A stretch of 64,000 bases of DNA from Pseudomonas sp. KK4 (GCF_001984065.1 NZ_LYVP01000008.1:1-64000), one strand, 5' to 3'. Counted from the stretch's first letter, positions 1 through 9,581 are shown. Notes: generated from the letters alone by a model not told the origin. A program made the numbers and translations.

Positions 1-23
1 TCTGCCTGAAGAATGCGATCGAA

Positions 24-50
24 TGTGGGAGCGGGCTTGCTCGCGAAGGG
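24..50. repeat. single REP palindrome
   Basis: A short palindromic unit with the core GAGCGGGCTTGCTCGCGAA, the common fluorescens-group REP type. Here only one copy is present, just upstream of the first gene. Any reading frame starting inside it (position 23) is an artefact of the repeat. Confidence 0.8.
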
Positions 51-142
51 GCCGGTACCTCCACCCCTGCAATCCTGCCCATCGCCAACCTCCCCCGCCC
101 TTAGGTAGGATGACCTCCTCTATCCCCCGAGGTTTGCGCGTC

Positions 143-607
143 ATGTTCATCGGCGTCCTGCTGGTCATCACCTGGCTGATCCTGTTGCTGCGCTATCCGG
201 CCAAGGCCCTGCCGGTGTCCCTGGCTGCCGCTGTGGGGCTGGGCGTCGTCGCCACCTGGGTGATCTGGATGGATCACCGCGAACTCAAGCAACTGGAGCG
301 CCTTGAACTGCGCATCAGCTACGCCCCGCAGGCCTGCCCCGCCGATCGTCCTCTGCAACTGACCATGAACAACGGCAACGACGTACCGCTGATTGAATTG
401 CGCTGGCGAGTCGCCGCTTATGCCCCGGGCGACACGGTCAACCTGGCCGACAATCAATACACCGCCCCGCGCTACCGTGGCCCCGGCGAATTGCAGGCCG
501 GTGGTAACTGGCAGGACTGTTTGCCGCTGCCGCCCCTGCGCCCCGGCTATCGCCCGGAAACCCTGGAGTTTCGGGCCGAGCGTTTGCAAGGCAGTTTCTC
601 AGACTGA
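143..607 (+). CDS. small membrane-anchored protein of unknown function
   Basis: A 154-residue protein that I do not recognise as a named family. The first ~45 residues hold two hydrophobic segments (MFIGVLLVITWLILLL and a second after the PAKALP turn). A soluble tail of about 105 residues, rich in proline and arginine, follows. The start at 143 has GAGG about 10 bases upstream. An in-frame ATG at 110 is possible but has a poorly spaced ribosome site, and the frame open to 23 runs into a REP. It is likely an inner-membrane protein with a cytoplasmic or periplasmic tail. It ends 30 bases before the SDR gene, so the two may be co-transcribed. Confidence 0.6.
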   Translation: MFIGVLLVITWLILLLRYPAKALPVSLAAAVGLGVVATWVIWMDHRELKQLERLELRISYAPQACPADRPLQLTMNNGNDVPLIELRWRVAAYAPGDTVNLADNQYTAPRYRGPGELQAGGNWQDCLPLPPLRPGYRPETLEFRAERLQGSFSD

Positions 608-637
608 GCCCCCCACTGATTGCACAAGGAATGCGCC

Positions 638-1462
638 ATGCCCGTTGCATTGATTACCGGATGTTCCAGCGGCATCGGCCGCGCCCTCGCCGATGCGTTC
701 AAGGCGGCGGGGTATACCGTCTGGGCCAGCGCCCGCAAGGCTGAAGACGTGGCCGTACTGGACGCGGACGGCTTCACCGCGGTGCAACTGGACGTCAACG
801 ACGGCCGGGCTCTCGAGCAGTTGAGCGAGCGGATCAACCAGCAACATGGCGGCCTCGATGTGCTGATCAACAACGCCGGCTACGGCGCCATGGGGCCGTT
901 GCTCGATGGCGGCGTGCAGGCGATGCAGCGCCAGTTCGAAACCAATGTCTTTTCCATCGTCGGCGTGACCCGTGCCCTGTTCCCGGTGTTGCGTCGGGCC
1001 AAAGGGATCGTGGTGAACATCGGTAGCGTGTCCGGGGTGCTGGTCACGCCGTTTGCCGGTGCCTACTGCGCGTCGAAAGCGGCGGTGCATGCCTTGAGCG
1101 ATGCCCTGCGCATGGAACTGGCGCCGTTTGGGGTACGGGTCATGGAGGTTCAGCCCGGAGCCATCGCATCGAGTTTCGCCAGGAACGCCGGCCATGAAGC
1201 CGAGCAACTGATCAGCGAACAATCACCGTGGTTCCCGCTGCGTGAAGGTATTCGCGCACGGGCCAGGGCGTCCCAGGACAAACCGACACCGGCCAGTGAA
1301 TTTGCGGCCGGGTTGCTCAAGGCAGTGCAGCAGGACAAGCCGCCGCGATTGGTGCGCCTGGGCAATGGCAGCCGGGCGCTGCCATTGATGGCGGGGTTGT
1401 TGCCCAAAGGCTTGCTGGAGTCGGCGTTGATGAAGCGGTTCGGGTTGCGTGGGCAGCTCTGA
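638..1462 (+). CDS. short-chain dehydrogenase/reductase (SDR)
   Basis: A 274-residue classical SDR oxidoreductase using NAD(P)H. The Rossmann glycine motif TGCSSGIG is at residues 7-14, NNAG near 79-82, a catalytic Ser in NIGSVSG near 130, and the YCASK active-site motif at Tyr143/Lys147. The Arg after the second strand (SARK) suggests a preference for NADP, as an inference. The substrate cannot be read from sequence. The start at 638 is chosen because AAGGA lies 8 bases upstream; an upstream TTG at 620 has no better site. The gene is followed by a REP pair. Confidence 0.9.
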   Translation: MPVALITGCSSGIGRALADAFKAAGYTVWASARKAEDVAVLDADGFTAVQLDVNDGRALEQLSERINQQHGGLDVLINNAGYGAMGPLLDGGVQAMQRQFETNVFSIVGVTRALFPVLRRAKGIVVNIGSVSGVLVTPFAGAYCASKAAVHALSDALRMELAPFGVRVMEVQPGAIASSFARNAGHEAEQLISEQSPWFPLREGIRARARASQDKPTPASEFAAGLLKAVQQDKPPRLVRLGNGSRALPLMAGLLPKGLLESALMKRFGLRGQL

Positions 1463-1476
1463 GACCTGAGTCGACC

Positions 1477-1539
1477 CCTTCGCGAGCAAGCCCACAATTT
1501 GAGATGCGTGCCCCTGTGGGAGCGGGTTTGCTCGCGAAG
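1477..1539. repeat. paired REP (BIME)
   Basis: Two REP units in opposite orientation, TTCGCGAGCAAGCCCAC then GTGGGAGCGGGTTTGCTCGCGAA, separated by about 20 bases. The pair lies between the SDR gene and the next small gene and can fold into a long hairpin. Confidence 0.85.
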
Positions 1540-1578
1540 ACGTCAGAACAAACACTGCAAATTCAAGGTATGACTGGC

Positions 1579-1974
1579 ATGACCGACTACACCGAATACT
1601 TCGACGAAGTGATCCAGGCCCATGTCCTGATCGAAAAATGGCTGGCCGAGGAGCAGGACGCGTCGGCACTGGAACGACTGCTCAGTCGCTTTTCCCCACA
1701 GTTCTCTATGGTTTCGCCCTTGGGTCGAGCCCTGGATTTCGCCGCGCTCAATGAATTGTTCATGCTCGCGGGCGGCAAGAAACTCGGCTTTCGCATCGCG
1801 CTCAGCGAGCTGAGCGGCCTGGCACTGCACGACCGCGGCGCCACCGTCAGCTACCGCGAACAACAGACCGACGCCACCGGCCTGCACTCCGATCGCCGCT
1901 CGACCGTGGTGTTCGAGAAGATCAAGGGCAAAATCGTCTGGCGCCACCTGCAGGAAACTTTCTGCCAAGGTTGA
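1579..1974 (+). CDS. small DUF4440/SnoaL-like protein
   Basis: A 131-residue soluble protein. Its alpha helix followed by mixed strands, and a C-terminal strand with VFEKIKGKIVWRHLQE, resemble NTF2-like (DUF4440/SnoaL) proteins. This is pattern recognition, not a confirmed family. No catalytic motif is obvious. The ATG at 1579 has AAGG ten bases upstream, whereas the ATG at 1570 is too close to that site. The longer open frame reaches back into the REP and is not real. The gene is monocistronic, with REPs on both sides. Confidence 0.65.
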   Translation: MTDYTEYFDEVIQAHVLIEKWLAEEQDASALERLLSRFSPQFSMVSPLGRALDFAALNELFMLAGGKKLGFRIALSELSGLALHDRGATVSYREQQTDATGLHSDRRSTVVFEKIKGKIVWRHLQETFCQG

Positions 1975-1987
1975 CCCAACTGCTTTT

Positions 1988-2117
1988 GTGGCGAGGGAGC
2001 TTGCTCCCGCTCGGCGGCGAAGCCGTCGTAAACCATGATGCGCGGTGTACCAGGTCAACGCCCGTCGCGAATATCGGGGCTGCTGCGCAGCCCAACGGGA
2101 GCAAGCTCCCTCGCCAC
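1988..2117. repeat. paired REP (BIME), GTGGCGAGGGAGC type
   Basis: Two inverted units of a second REP subtype, GTGGCGAGGGAGCTTGCTCCC and its complement, about 85 bases apart. Smaller palindromes lie between them. The pair sits between the convergent small gene and the HlyD-like gene, where it may act as a bidirectional transcript end. Confidence 0.85.
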
Positions 2118-2124
2118 GGGGTCA

Positions 2125-2985
2125 TCAACCGGCCGCTGGGTTGACCACCACCGTGCAGGTAATCCCCGCCGCCAACAGCACCCCCTCCGGCACTTCATCG
2201 ATGTGAATGCGCACCGGCACCCGCTGGGCCAGGCGCACCCAGTTGAAGGTGGGGTTCACATCGGCGATCAGCTCGCGGCTTTCCGGGTTGTCACGGTCGT
2301 AGATCCCTCGCGAAATACTCTCCACATGCCCCTTGAGCACTTCGCCGCTCATCAGCTGCATATCGGCTTTATCACCGACCCGCACGTGGGGCAGCTTGGT
2401 TTCCTCGAAGAAGCCGTAGACCCAGAACGAGTTCATGTCGACCACGGCCATTTTCGCTTCGCCGATGCGCGCATAGTCGCCGCGGTGCACGTTGAGGTTG
2501 GTCACGTAGCCGTCCACCGCCGCCCGCACTTCGGTGCGCTTGAGGTTCAGCTCCGCCGCTTCCAGTTGCGCCTGGGCCTGTTGATAGTCCGCCAGGGCCG
2601 AGTCGGCGATGTTGCTGGCGTCGTCGCGGTTTTCCTTGGAGATCACCAGGTTGTCCAGGTCGGCGCGGCGGTGGGCGTTGACCTTGCGCATTTCCCAGGT
2701 GGCCTTGCGTGACGCCACCATCGACTGTGCCTGCTTGACCGCCAGGCGGTAGTGCTCCGGGTCGATCTGCATCAGCAGGTCGCCCTTCTTCACCAACTGG
2801 TTGTCGCGCACTGGCACGTTCACCACTTCGCCGGTGACGTCGGCGGCCACGTTGATGATGTCGGCGCGCACCCGGCCATCGCGGGTCCAGGGGGTTTCCA
2901 TGTAGTGCACCCACAGGGTCCGGCCGATCCATATCGCAAGGGCCAGCACCAACAGGGTCGCGAGCAGGCTGAAGAGCTTTTTCAT
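2125..2985 (-). CDS. HlyD-family efflux adaptor (AaeA-like)
   Basis: A 286-residue membrane-fusion protein. One N-terminal transmembrane segment (residues ~4-24) is followed by a periplasmic barrel-sandwich/lipoyl domain (VTGEVVNVPVRDNQLVKKGD), a short helical hairpin (~90-150) and a beta-barrel domain. Size and layout match AaeA, which links the FUSC pump AaeB to an outer-membrane channel for aromatic carboxylate export. It is the last gene of the minus-strand operon, directly after the DUF1656 gene. The ATG at 2985 is preferred to the TTG at 2988. Confidence 0.88.
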   Translation of the reverse strand: MKKLFSLLATLLVLALAIWIGRTLWVHYMETPWTRDGRVRADIINVAADVTGEVVNVPVRDNQLVKKGDLLMQIDPEHYRLAVKQAQSMVASRKATWEMRKVNAHRRADLDNLVISKENRDDASNIADSALADYQQAQAQLEAAELNLKRTEVRAAVDGYVTNLNVHRGDYARIGEAKMAVVDMNSFWVYGFFEETKLPHVRVGDKADMQLMSGEVLKGHVESISRGIYDRDNPESRELIADVNPTFNWVRLAQRVPVRIHIDEVPEGVLLAAGITCTVVVNPAAG

Positions 2986-2995
2986 CAAGGCGTTC

Positions 2996-3196
2996 TCAGT
3001 GATAGAGCGTCAGCGACATGGCGCCGAACAGACAGGTAAACAGACTCAGGCGCAGCAGCGCCGGGTGCCAGAAGAAGCGGTACAGGTCGAACCCGGCCAG
3101 GAACCGGTCCAGCGCCCAGGCCAGGGCCGCGGCAATCAGGAACATCAGGGTCATGGTCGGCATGTACACGCCGTGGAAGGCGATTTCACGGGGCAT
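2996..3196 (-). CDS. DUF1656 small membrane protein (AaeX-like)
   Basis: A 66-residue protein with two transmembrane segments (TMTLMFLIAAALAWAL and LRLSLFTCLFGAMSLTL). DUF1656/AaeX proteins regularly accompany FUSC-type efflux pumps and are thought to be accessory membrane subunits; their exact role is unclear. AAGGA lies 7 bases upstream of the ATG at 3196, so that start is preferred over the TTG at 3202. The gene overlaps the end of the FUSC gene by 11 bases, which implies translational coupling. Confidence 0.85.
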   Translation of the reverse strand: MPREIAFHGVYMPTMTLMFLIAAALAWALDRFLAGFDLYRFFWHPALLRLSLFTCLFGAMSLTLYH

Positions 3197-5366
3197 GTTC
3201 AAGTCCTTGGGGGTTGACGCTCGCGTAGGCGGCCAGGGGTGATTGCGGGTCCAGCAGCGAGGTGCGGATGAAGTGCAGGTAGCTTTTCACGCGGCGCAGG
3301 GCCGAGGTGTCGAAGTGCGGGGCGAAGGGCTCGTCGGTGGCCTGCACGCGGCTGAGTGCATGGTCGACGGCGACCAGTGCGCGTTGCAGATTACTCTGGC
3401 CCGGTTGCAGGAACAGCCGCACCAGCGCCCGGCCCATCACGCGGATCGACTGGCGCCACGGCTGGGATTCGGCATACGCCGGGTGCACCGGCAGCACCGC
3501 CTGTTCCTTGCGCAACTCGATGATCGCGTGCCCGACCTCCAGTACCACGAACATCCAGCGCAGCAGGTCGCGCTGCACTGTCGGCTGCCCGGCCGCGAAG
3601 CCATAGGCCTGATGCACCAGGTCGCGGGTGCGGCTTTCGAAACTCGACGCCAGGCCCTTGAGCTTGCCGCTGATGGCGTAGACCACTTGGCCGCGCAAGT
3701 CCTGCTCCAGCCGGCGCCACAACCAGCGGCTGTTGGGCGGCAGAATGATCGCCCCCGCCGCCGCGCACACCAGCATGCCCAGGACCATGGCGATGTAGTC
3801 GTTGATGAAGGTGTAAGGGTTGTAGACCGTGAGGTTGTCCGGCACCGAACCGATACTGAAGAAGATCAACAGGCCCACCCCGACCCCGACGTACTGCGGC
3901 CGCGACGCGAGGAACGCGCCGAGCACGAAGACCGGCGCGAGCATCACGCACAGCAAGGGGAAACCGTCGATCCACGGGAAGATGAAAAACATCTCGACGA
4001 AGCCGATCAGCGCGCCGATGAAGGTGCCGCAGGCCATCTGGAACGCCATGCGCTTGGGGTTGGGCGTGGCGGCGGACAGGCCCACGGTGGCGGCGGCGAT
4101 CAGGGTCATGGTCGCCCCGCTCGGCCACGCCGTGGCCACCCAGTAACTGCCGAGCACCAGCAGAATGAACGAGGCGCGAATCCCCGACGCGGCGGCCGCC
4201 AGCCAATTGGTTTGCGGGGTATAGGGCTCGTCCCAGCGTTCGCGTTCATGGCTGTGATCGGCCAGGGAGGCGTGGGTCTGTGCATAACTGTGCAGGTCAT
4301 CGACGAAGCGATAGAGCAGTTCGTAGGCGGTGTGAAAATCCAGCAACTCGGCGTCGCTCGGGTGGCTCGCCTGGAACGTCGCCCGCAGGCTGCGCACCCG
4401 CGTCGGCAGGCCCTCCTTGTAAGCCGTCAGCACTGCGACCAGGCGCGCTGCATCGGCGCTGGTCAGGGCGCGCCCGCTGAAGCCGTCGAGCACTTCGGCC
4501 AGGTCCTGCAGGCCCGGTTTGATCGCCGCCAGGGCGGCATCGCTGCAATTGACGCGCAGGCGCTCGAGCAACTGATGCAGGGCGTTGAAACGGGTGGTGA
4601 TGCCCATGAACTCGCTGTTCAGGCGACTGAGGCGACCGTTGCGCCGGCGCATGTGCGGGTCTTCGAACACCGTGACGCTGCGCAGCCCCTCCAGGCCCAC
4701 CGCTTCGGCGATGAACCGCACGTTGCTGGCTTCGAAAGCCTCCTGTTTGCTGCGCCCGCGCAAGCCATCGGTGACGAACTGGGCGAACACGCCGAAGCGC
4801 TGGTACAAGGCGTTGCGCATGGCGGCGCTGGCCGATTGCGGCAGGATCGCTGCGCTGACCAGGGTCGAGCAGAGGATGCCCAGGGAGATTTCCAGCACCC
4901 GCCAGACCGCCATCATGAAGGCGCCCTCGGGATGCGCCAGCGCCGGCAGGCCGACCATGGCTGCGGTGTAGCCGGCCAGCACGAAACCGTAGGCGCGGAA
5001 GTTGCGGCTGCGGGTCGCCCCGGCGGTGCAGACCCCGACCCAGATCGCCAGCGCACCGAGGAACAGTTCGGTGTTCTGCGCAAACAGGGCAATCAACACC
5101 ACCATCACCGTCGACCCGGCCAGGGTGCCGAGGAAGCGATAGAAACTTTTGGCGAACACGTGTCCGCTCTGCGGCTGCATGACGATGAACACGGTGATCA
5201 TCGCCGTGCGCGGCTGCGGCAATTCCAGGCGCATGGCCAGCCACAGCGTCAGGAACGCTGCAATCAGTACCTTGAAGATATAGACCCAGGTCACGCCGTC
5301 ACTGCGTGCCCAGTCGAAGAACCCCCGACGCCATTCCAGGGAGTACAGCCAGCGCAAGGCGATCAT
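3186..5366 (-). CDS. FUSC-family inner-membrane efflux pump (AaeB-like)
   Basis: A 726-residue polytopic membrane protein. It has two membrane blocks (residues ~15-180 and ~370-510), each followed by a long soluble helical region, the usual layout of AaeB/FUSC transporters. By family knowledge these export aromatic carboxylic acids or related toxic organic acids with an adaptor and an outer-membrane factor, and both partners are adjacent here. The reading frame stays open to 5483, but that extension is a translated REP. The first credible start is the ATG at 5366 (MIALRWLYSLEWRRGF). Confidence 0.88.
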   Translation of the reverse strand: MIALRWLYSLEWRRGFFDWARSDGVTWVYIFKVLIAAFLTLWLAMRLELPQPRTAMITVFIVMQPQSGHVFAKSFYRFLGTLAGSTVMVVLIALFAQNTELFLGALAIWVGVCTAGATRSRNFRAYGFVLAGYTAAMVGLPALAHPEGAFMMAVWRVLEISLGILCSTLVSAAILPQSASAAMRNALYQRFGVFAQFVTDGLRGRSKQEAFEASNVRFIAEAVGLEGLRSVTVFEDPHMRRRNGRLSRLNSEFMGITTRFNALHQLLERLRVNCSDAALAAIKPGLQDLAEVLDGFSGRALTSADAARLVAVLTAYKEGLPTRVRSLRATFQASHPSDAELLDFHTAYELLYRFVDDLHSYAQTHASLADHSHERERWDEPYTPQTNWLAAAASGIRASFILLVLGSYWVATAWPSGATMTLIAAATVGLSAATPNPKRMAFQMACGTFIGALIGFVEMFFIFPWIDGFPLLCVMLAPVFVLGAFLASRPQYVGVGVGLLIFFSIGSVPDNLTVYNPYTFINDYIAMVLGMLVCAAAGAIILPPNSRWLWRRLEQDLRGQVVYAISGKLKGLASSFESRTRDLVHQAYGFAAGQPTVQRDLLRWMFVVLEVGHAIIELRKEQAVLPVHPAYAESQPWRQSIRVMGRALVRLFLQPGQSNLQRALVAVDHALSRVQATDEPFAPHFDTSALRRVKSYLHFIRTSLLDPQSPLAAYASVNPQGLEHAP

Positions 5367-5399
5367 GGGAGCCTGCTCATTTGAGGAAAGTCCGAATAT

Positions 5400-5510
5400 G
5401 TGGCGAGCGAGCTTGCTCGCGCTGGGCTGCGAAGCGGCCCCAAGCATCTGGCGGATAATGCAAATCTTCTGAGTGCTGCGCACTCAAGCGGGAGCAAGCT
5501 CCCTCGCCAC
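5400..5510. repeat. paired REP (BIME) inside the efflux operon
   Basis: Two inverted GTGGCGAG...CTTGCTCGC units flank about 65 bases. They lie between the outer-membrane-factor gene and the FUSC pump gene, which otherwise look co-transcribed on the minus strand. In that position a REP pair can stabilise upstream mRNA or lower downstream expression. Confidence 0.85.
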
Positions 5511-5538
5511 GAAGACGGCTTGACCTGGCACGCCTTCA

Positions 5539-7020
5539 TTACCGCAACAGCACCGGGGTTTTCGGGGCGGCGGTCTGGCTGTCTGTCGGCACATCATTCC
5601 CCGCGCCCAAACCACCACCCAGCGCCGTCACCAATTCGGCATGGGCACTCAGCCGCGCCGCCTGCACCTGCTGCTGCACCTGCTGCTGCTTGAACAGCAA
5701 GGTCTGGGCATTGAGCACATTGAGGTAGTCGGTCAGCCCACGCTGATAAGCGATCATCGCGATGTCGTAAGTCTTCTGCGCCGTGGCCACCGATTCGGCG
5801 GCGAAGGCTTGCTGCTTGTCCATGGACTCGCGGCGGATCAACTGGTCGGAGATGTTCTTCAGCGCATTGACCAGGGTCTGGTTGTACTTGGCCACCGCCA
5901 GGTCATAGCCGGCCGAGGCCTCGCCCAATTCGGAACGCAGGCGCCCGCCATCGAAGATCGGCAGGGAAATCGCCGGGCCGACGCTGTAGTTGAGTTTCTT
6001 GCCGGTCAAAAACTCCAGCGCCCCACCACCGGTGGCGATGAAGCCCAGGCTGCCGACCAGATCGACGTTGGGGTAGAAACCGGCGTGGGCCACATCGATG
6101 CCCCGAGCCTGCGCCGCCACCTGCCAGCGACTGGCGACCACGTCCGGACGCTGACCGAGCAATTGCGCCGGCAACGACGACGGCAATTTCAGCGCCGCGC
6201 CCAGCGACAGGGTCGGCCGTTGCAGTTGCGCGCCCTCCCCCGGGCCCTTGCCGGCCAGCGCCGCCAGTTGATTGCGGCTCAGGGCGATTTCTTCGTCCAG
6301 TGCGTCGATCTGCCGATGGGTTTCCGGCAGCGGCGTCTGGGCCTGGCTGACTTCAAAATGGGTGCCGATGCCGCCGTTCAGGCGTTTCTGCGCCAGGTCG
6401 AGGATCTGCTCTTGCTGCTTGAGCGTCGCCTCGACGATGTCCCGCTGGGCGTATTGCAGCGAGAGCTCGATGTAGACACGCACGACGTTATTCTGCAATT
6501 CGAGCTGGGCCTGGCGCGCCTCGGCCACTGTCATGTGGGCGATGTCCACGGCGCGCTCGCTGTTGTTGCTTTCACGGCCCCACAGGTCGAGGGCGTAGCT
6601 GAAGCCCAGCGCGGCGTTGTTGTCCCAGGTGGTGGTGTTGGCCAGGTCACCGGGACCATAGAACTGATCGGTGGCCCAGTTATGGCGCTTGAGGCTGGAC
6701 TCGCCATTGATCTGCAGCGATTCGGCCGCTTCGGCGACGCCGGCCATGGCCTTGGCCTGACGCACCCGCGCCGCGGCCATGGCCAGGCTCGGGCTGCCTT
6801 GCACGGCCAGATCGATCCAGCGGTTCAGTTGCGGGTCGCCATAGGACTGCCACCATTGCGCGGTGGGCCAGTGCGCATCCTGAGCGGCGCTGCGGATGGC
6901 TTCGTCGGTGGCCAGTGCATTGGCCTCCAGCGCCTCGCCCTGCGGGGCTATACCTCCGGTTCCGATGCAGCCGCTGATTGCCAGGGTTAAAGCCAAAAGA
7001 CCGATGATGCGACGCGGCAC
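5539..7020 (-). CDS. outer-membrane efflux lipoprotein (OprM/NodT family)
   Basis: A 493-residue TolC-like outer-membrane factor. The signal peptide ends in a lipobox (LAISGC), predicting acylation at Cys18. Two OEP repeats follow, each with a long helical hairpin and beta strands; the repeat WWQSYGDPQLNRWIDLAVQGSPSLAMA is typical of this group. It would form the exit duct for the FUSC pump and HlyD adaptor downstream. It is the first gene of the operon and is divergent from the LysR gene at 7195. The C-terminal ~25 residues after the last helix are poorly conserved in appearance. Confidence 0.92.
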   Translation of the reverse strand: MPRRIIGLLALTLAISGCIGTGGIAPQGEALEANALATDEAIRSAAQDAHWPTAQWWQSYGDPQLNRWIDLAVQGSPSLAMAAARVRQAKAMAGVAEAAESLQINGESSLKRHNWATDQFYGPGDLANTTTWDNNAALGFSYALDLWGRESNNSERAVDIAHMTVAEARQAQLELQNNVVRVYIELSLQYAQRDIVEATLKQQEQILDLAQKRLNGGIGTHFEVSQAQTPLPETHRQIDALDEEIALSRNQLAALAGKGPGEGAQLQRPTLSLGAALKLPSSLPAQLLGQRPDVVASRWQVAAQARGIDVAHAGFYPNVDLVGSLGFIATGGGALEFLTGKKLNYSVGPAISLPIFDGGRLRSELGEASAGYDLAVAKYNQTLVNALKNISDQLIRRESMDKQQAFAAESVATAQKTYDIAMIAYQRGLTDYLNVLNAQTLLFKQQQVQQQVQAARLSAHAELVTALGGGLGAGNDVPTDSQTAAPKTPVLLR

Positions 7021-7194
7021 TGCTGCAAATTCCTGAGGAAGGGGGGGATCGGTGCAATTCTATGGGGGGCCTTTGTGGGCGATAAGCTGGGATTCCTGTG
7101 AATCTTTGTTACCGTTAACGAGATAATCCCTTGGTCGGGGTCTCAGACCCTGAAACTTCGTGTCACAATTTGCCATCGCACCCGAGAGCACCCC

Positions 7195-8163
7195 ATGGAC
7201 ACATTGCAAAACATGCGCGCCTTCAGTTACGTGGCCGAGGCCGGCAGCTTCACCGCCGCCGCCGTGCAACTGGACACCACCACGGCCAACGTTTCGCGCG
7301 CGGTTTCCAACCTGGAAGCCCACCTGCAAACCCGTCTGCTCAACCGAACGACCCGACGCATCGCCCTGACCGAAGCCGGCAAGCGCTACCTGCTGCGCTG
7401 CGAGCAGATCCTGGCCTACGTCGAAGAAGCCGAAGCGGAAGCCAGCGACGCCCATGCACGCCCGGCCGGGCAGTTGAAAGTGCACACCATGACCGGTATC
7501 GGCCAGCACTTCGTCATCGACGCCATCGCCCGCTACCGCAAGACCCACCCGGACGTGACCTTCGACCTGACCATGGCCAACCGCGTCCCGGACCTGCTGG
7601 ACGAGGGCTACGACGTGTCCATCGTGCTGGCCAGCGAACTGCCCGACTCCGGGTTCGTGTCCCAGCGGCTGGGCATCACCTACAGCATCGTTTGCGCCTC
7701 GCCGGCCTACGTCAAAGCCAACGGCTGCGCGCAAAAGCCCAGCGACCTGCTCAACCACGCCTGCCTGCGCCTGGTCAGCCCGGTCATCCCCCTGGAAAAA
7801 TGGGCCTTCGACGGTCCCGATGGCCAGGAAATGGTCACCATCAACAGCTCACCCTTCCTGGTGAACTCTGCCGACGCCATGAAATCGGCGATCATCAGTG
7901 GCATGGGCGTGGGCGTCCTGCCGCTGTATGCCGCCATCGAAGGCCTGCGCAATGGCTCGCTGGTGCGGGTGATGCCCAAGTACCGCTCCCAGGAGCTCAA
8001 CCTGTACGCGATCTATCCGTCGCGGCAATACCTGGATGCGAAGATCAAGACCTGGGTGGAATACCTGCGCGGATCGCTGCCAGAGTTGCTGGCGGCGCAT
8101 CAGGCGGAACTGGCCGCCTACGAACTGAGCGGCAGCCTGGCCGGGGCGCGGATGGCGAACTGA
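7195..8163 (+). CDS. LysR-family transcriptional regulator (AaeR-like)
   Basis: A 322-residue LysR regulator. A winged helix-turn-helix occupies residues 1-60 (FSYVAEAGSFTAAAVQLDTTTANVSRAVSNLE), and a two-lobed effector-binding domain starts near residue 90. It is transcribed divergently from the efflux operon across a 174-base gap that would hold both promoters. The usual LysR arrangement suggests it activates the pump genes in response to an aromatic acid; that is inference from position. A short tail after residue 300 is an extra not seen in minimal LysR proteins. Confidence 0.9.
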   Translation: MDTLQNMRAFSYVAEAGSFTAAAVQLDTTTANVSRAVSNLEAHLQTRLLNRTTRRIALTEAGKRYLLRCEQILAYVEEAEAEASDAHARPAGQLKVHTMTGIGQHFVIDAIARYRKTHPDVTFDLTMANRVPDLLDEGYDVSIVLASELPDSGFVSQRLGITYSIVCASPAYVKANGCAQKPSDLLNHACLRLVSPVIPLEKWAFDGPDGQEMVTINSSPFLVNSADAMKSAIISGMGVGVLPLYAAIEGLRNGSLVRVMPKYRSQELNLYAIYPSRQYLDAKIKTWVEYLRGSLPELLAAHQAELAAYELSGSLAGARMAN

Positions 8164-8173
8164 CCTCTTCCCC

Positions 8174-8262
8174 TGTGGGAGCGGGCTTGCTCGCGAAAGG
8201 GCTGGTACATGCCGCATCAATGGCGACTGATACGGCGCTTTCGCGAGCAAGCCCGCTCCCAC
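8174..8262. repeat. paired REP (BIME)
   Basis: Two inverted TGTGGGAGCGGGCTTGCTCGCGAA units about 40 bases apart, between the LysR gene and the RND adaptor gene. The remaining ~150 bases up to 8421 hold no gene and presumably carry the promoter of the RND operon. Confidence 0.88.
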
Positions 8263-8420
8263 CTGTTGAGTCGGATCGCCGCCTGCTCGCTCCTGCAAAA
8301 GCAATCAGCTGCCCCAAACTGACAGCGCCGTCAGTTGGCAGTCACCTTCCTGACCGTCAAAGAGGTTTATAAAGGAAGCTACCCACCGACCCGATCACCC
8401 AGCCCTGGCGCCTCACTCGC

Positions 8421-9581
8421 ATGCGAATCCAGCAAAAACCCGTCCTGCTCGTCGCCCTTCTGATTGTCCTGGCAGCGCTGGGCCTGTGGTACGTCACCAA
8501 GCCCGCCAAGGCCAAGCTGGCGGCGCCCAATGCCATTCCGGTGCGGGTGGTCAATGTTGTCGAAAAGGACGTCCCTCGTTATGTCAGCGGCATCGGCTCG
8601 GTGCTGTCGCTGCACAGCGTGGTGGTGCGTCCGCAAATCGACGGCATCCTGACCAGGATCATGGTCAAGGAAGGCCAACTGGTAAACAAAGGCGACCTGC
8701 TGGCCACCATCGACGACCGCTCGATCCGCGCCAGCCTGGACCAGGCCCGGGCACAGTTGGGTGAGAGCCAGGCGCAACTGCAGGTGGCCCAGGTCAACCT
8801 CAAGCGTTACAAATTGCTGAGCGTTGACGATGGCGTCTCGAAACAGACCTACGACCAGCAACAAGCACTGGTCAACCAACTCAAGGCCACCGCTCAGGGC
8901 AACCAGGCCTCGATCGACGCGGCCCAGGTGCAACTGTCCTACACCCAGATTCGCTCCCCGGTGACCGGCCGTGTCGGGATTCGCACCGTGGACGAAGGCA
9001 ACTTCCTGCGCATGACCGACGCCCAGGGCCTGTTCACCGTGACCCAGATCGACCCGATCGCCGTGGAGTTTTCCCTGCCGCAGCAGATGCTGCCGACCCT
9101 GCAGGGCCTGATCAACGATCCGCAACATGCCCAGGTCAAGGCCTACATCGGCGCCGACACCGACGGCGAAACCGGCAACCTGCTCGGTGAAGGCCACCTG
9201 ACCCTGATCGACAACCAGATCAACGCCAACACCGGGACCATCCGCGCCAAGGCCGAATTCAGCAACGCCGCGCAGAAACTCTGGCCGGGCCTGTTGGTGA
9301 CGGTAAAAATTCAGACAGCACTGGACAAAGATGCCCTGGTGGTACCGCCCACCGTCGTACAGCGTGGCCTGGACCAGCCGTTCGTTTACCGGATCAAGGG
9401 TGACAAGGTTGAAACCGTGCCGGTGCAGATGGTCTACCAGGGCAGCGGGCAGAACATCATCACCGGCGTCGCGCCGGGTGACGTACTGGTCAGCGACGGC
9501 CAGTCGCGGCTCAAGCCCGGTTCCACCGTGCAGGTACTGACCGACCCGCCGCAAGTGGTGCAATCGGAGACCGAGCAATGA
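8421..9581 (+). CDS. RND efflux periplasmic adaptor (MdtA-like)
   Basis: A 386-residue membrane-fusion protein of the RND class. An N-terminal signal/anchor ([17 protein letters not shown]) is followed by a lipoyl half-motif ([25 protein letters not shown]), a helical hairpin (~90-150), the second lipoyl half ([22 protein letters not shown]), and beta-barrel and membrane-proximal domains. The phrase [12 protein letters not shown] resembles MdtA. The stop overlaps the pump start as ATGA at 9578-9581, so the two are translationally coupled. No outer-membrane channel gene follows, so it probably borrows one, such as an OprM homologue. Confidence 0.92.
   Translation: MRIQQKPVLLVALLIVLAALGLWYVTKPAKAKLAAPNAIPVRVVNVVEKDVPRYVSGIGSVLSLHSVVVRPQIDGILTRIMVKEGQLVNKGDLLATIDDRSIRASLDQARAQLGESQAQLQVAQVNLKRYKLLSVDDGVSKQTYDQQQALVNQLKATAQGNQASIDAAQVQLSYTQIRSPVTGRVGIRTVDEGNFLRMTDAQGLFTVTQIDPIAVEFSLPQQMLPTLQGLINDPQHAQVKAYIGADTDGETGNLLGEGHLTLIDNQINANTGTIRAKAEFSNAAQKLWPGLLVTVKIQTALDKDALVVPPTVVQRGLDQPFVYRIKGDKVETVPVQMVYQGSGQNIITGVAPGDVLVSDGQSRLKPGSTVQVLTDPPQVVQSETEQ

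Noticed and set aside
3243..5384. 713-codon open frame on the plus strand
   Set aside because: Shadow of the FUSC pump gene on the other strand; the composition (Arg/His/Gln-rich) and lack of any domain argue against coding.
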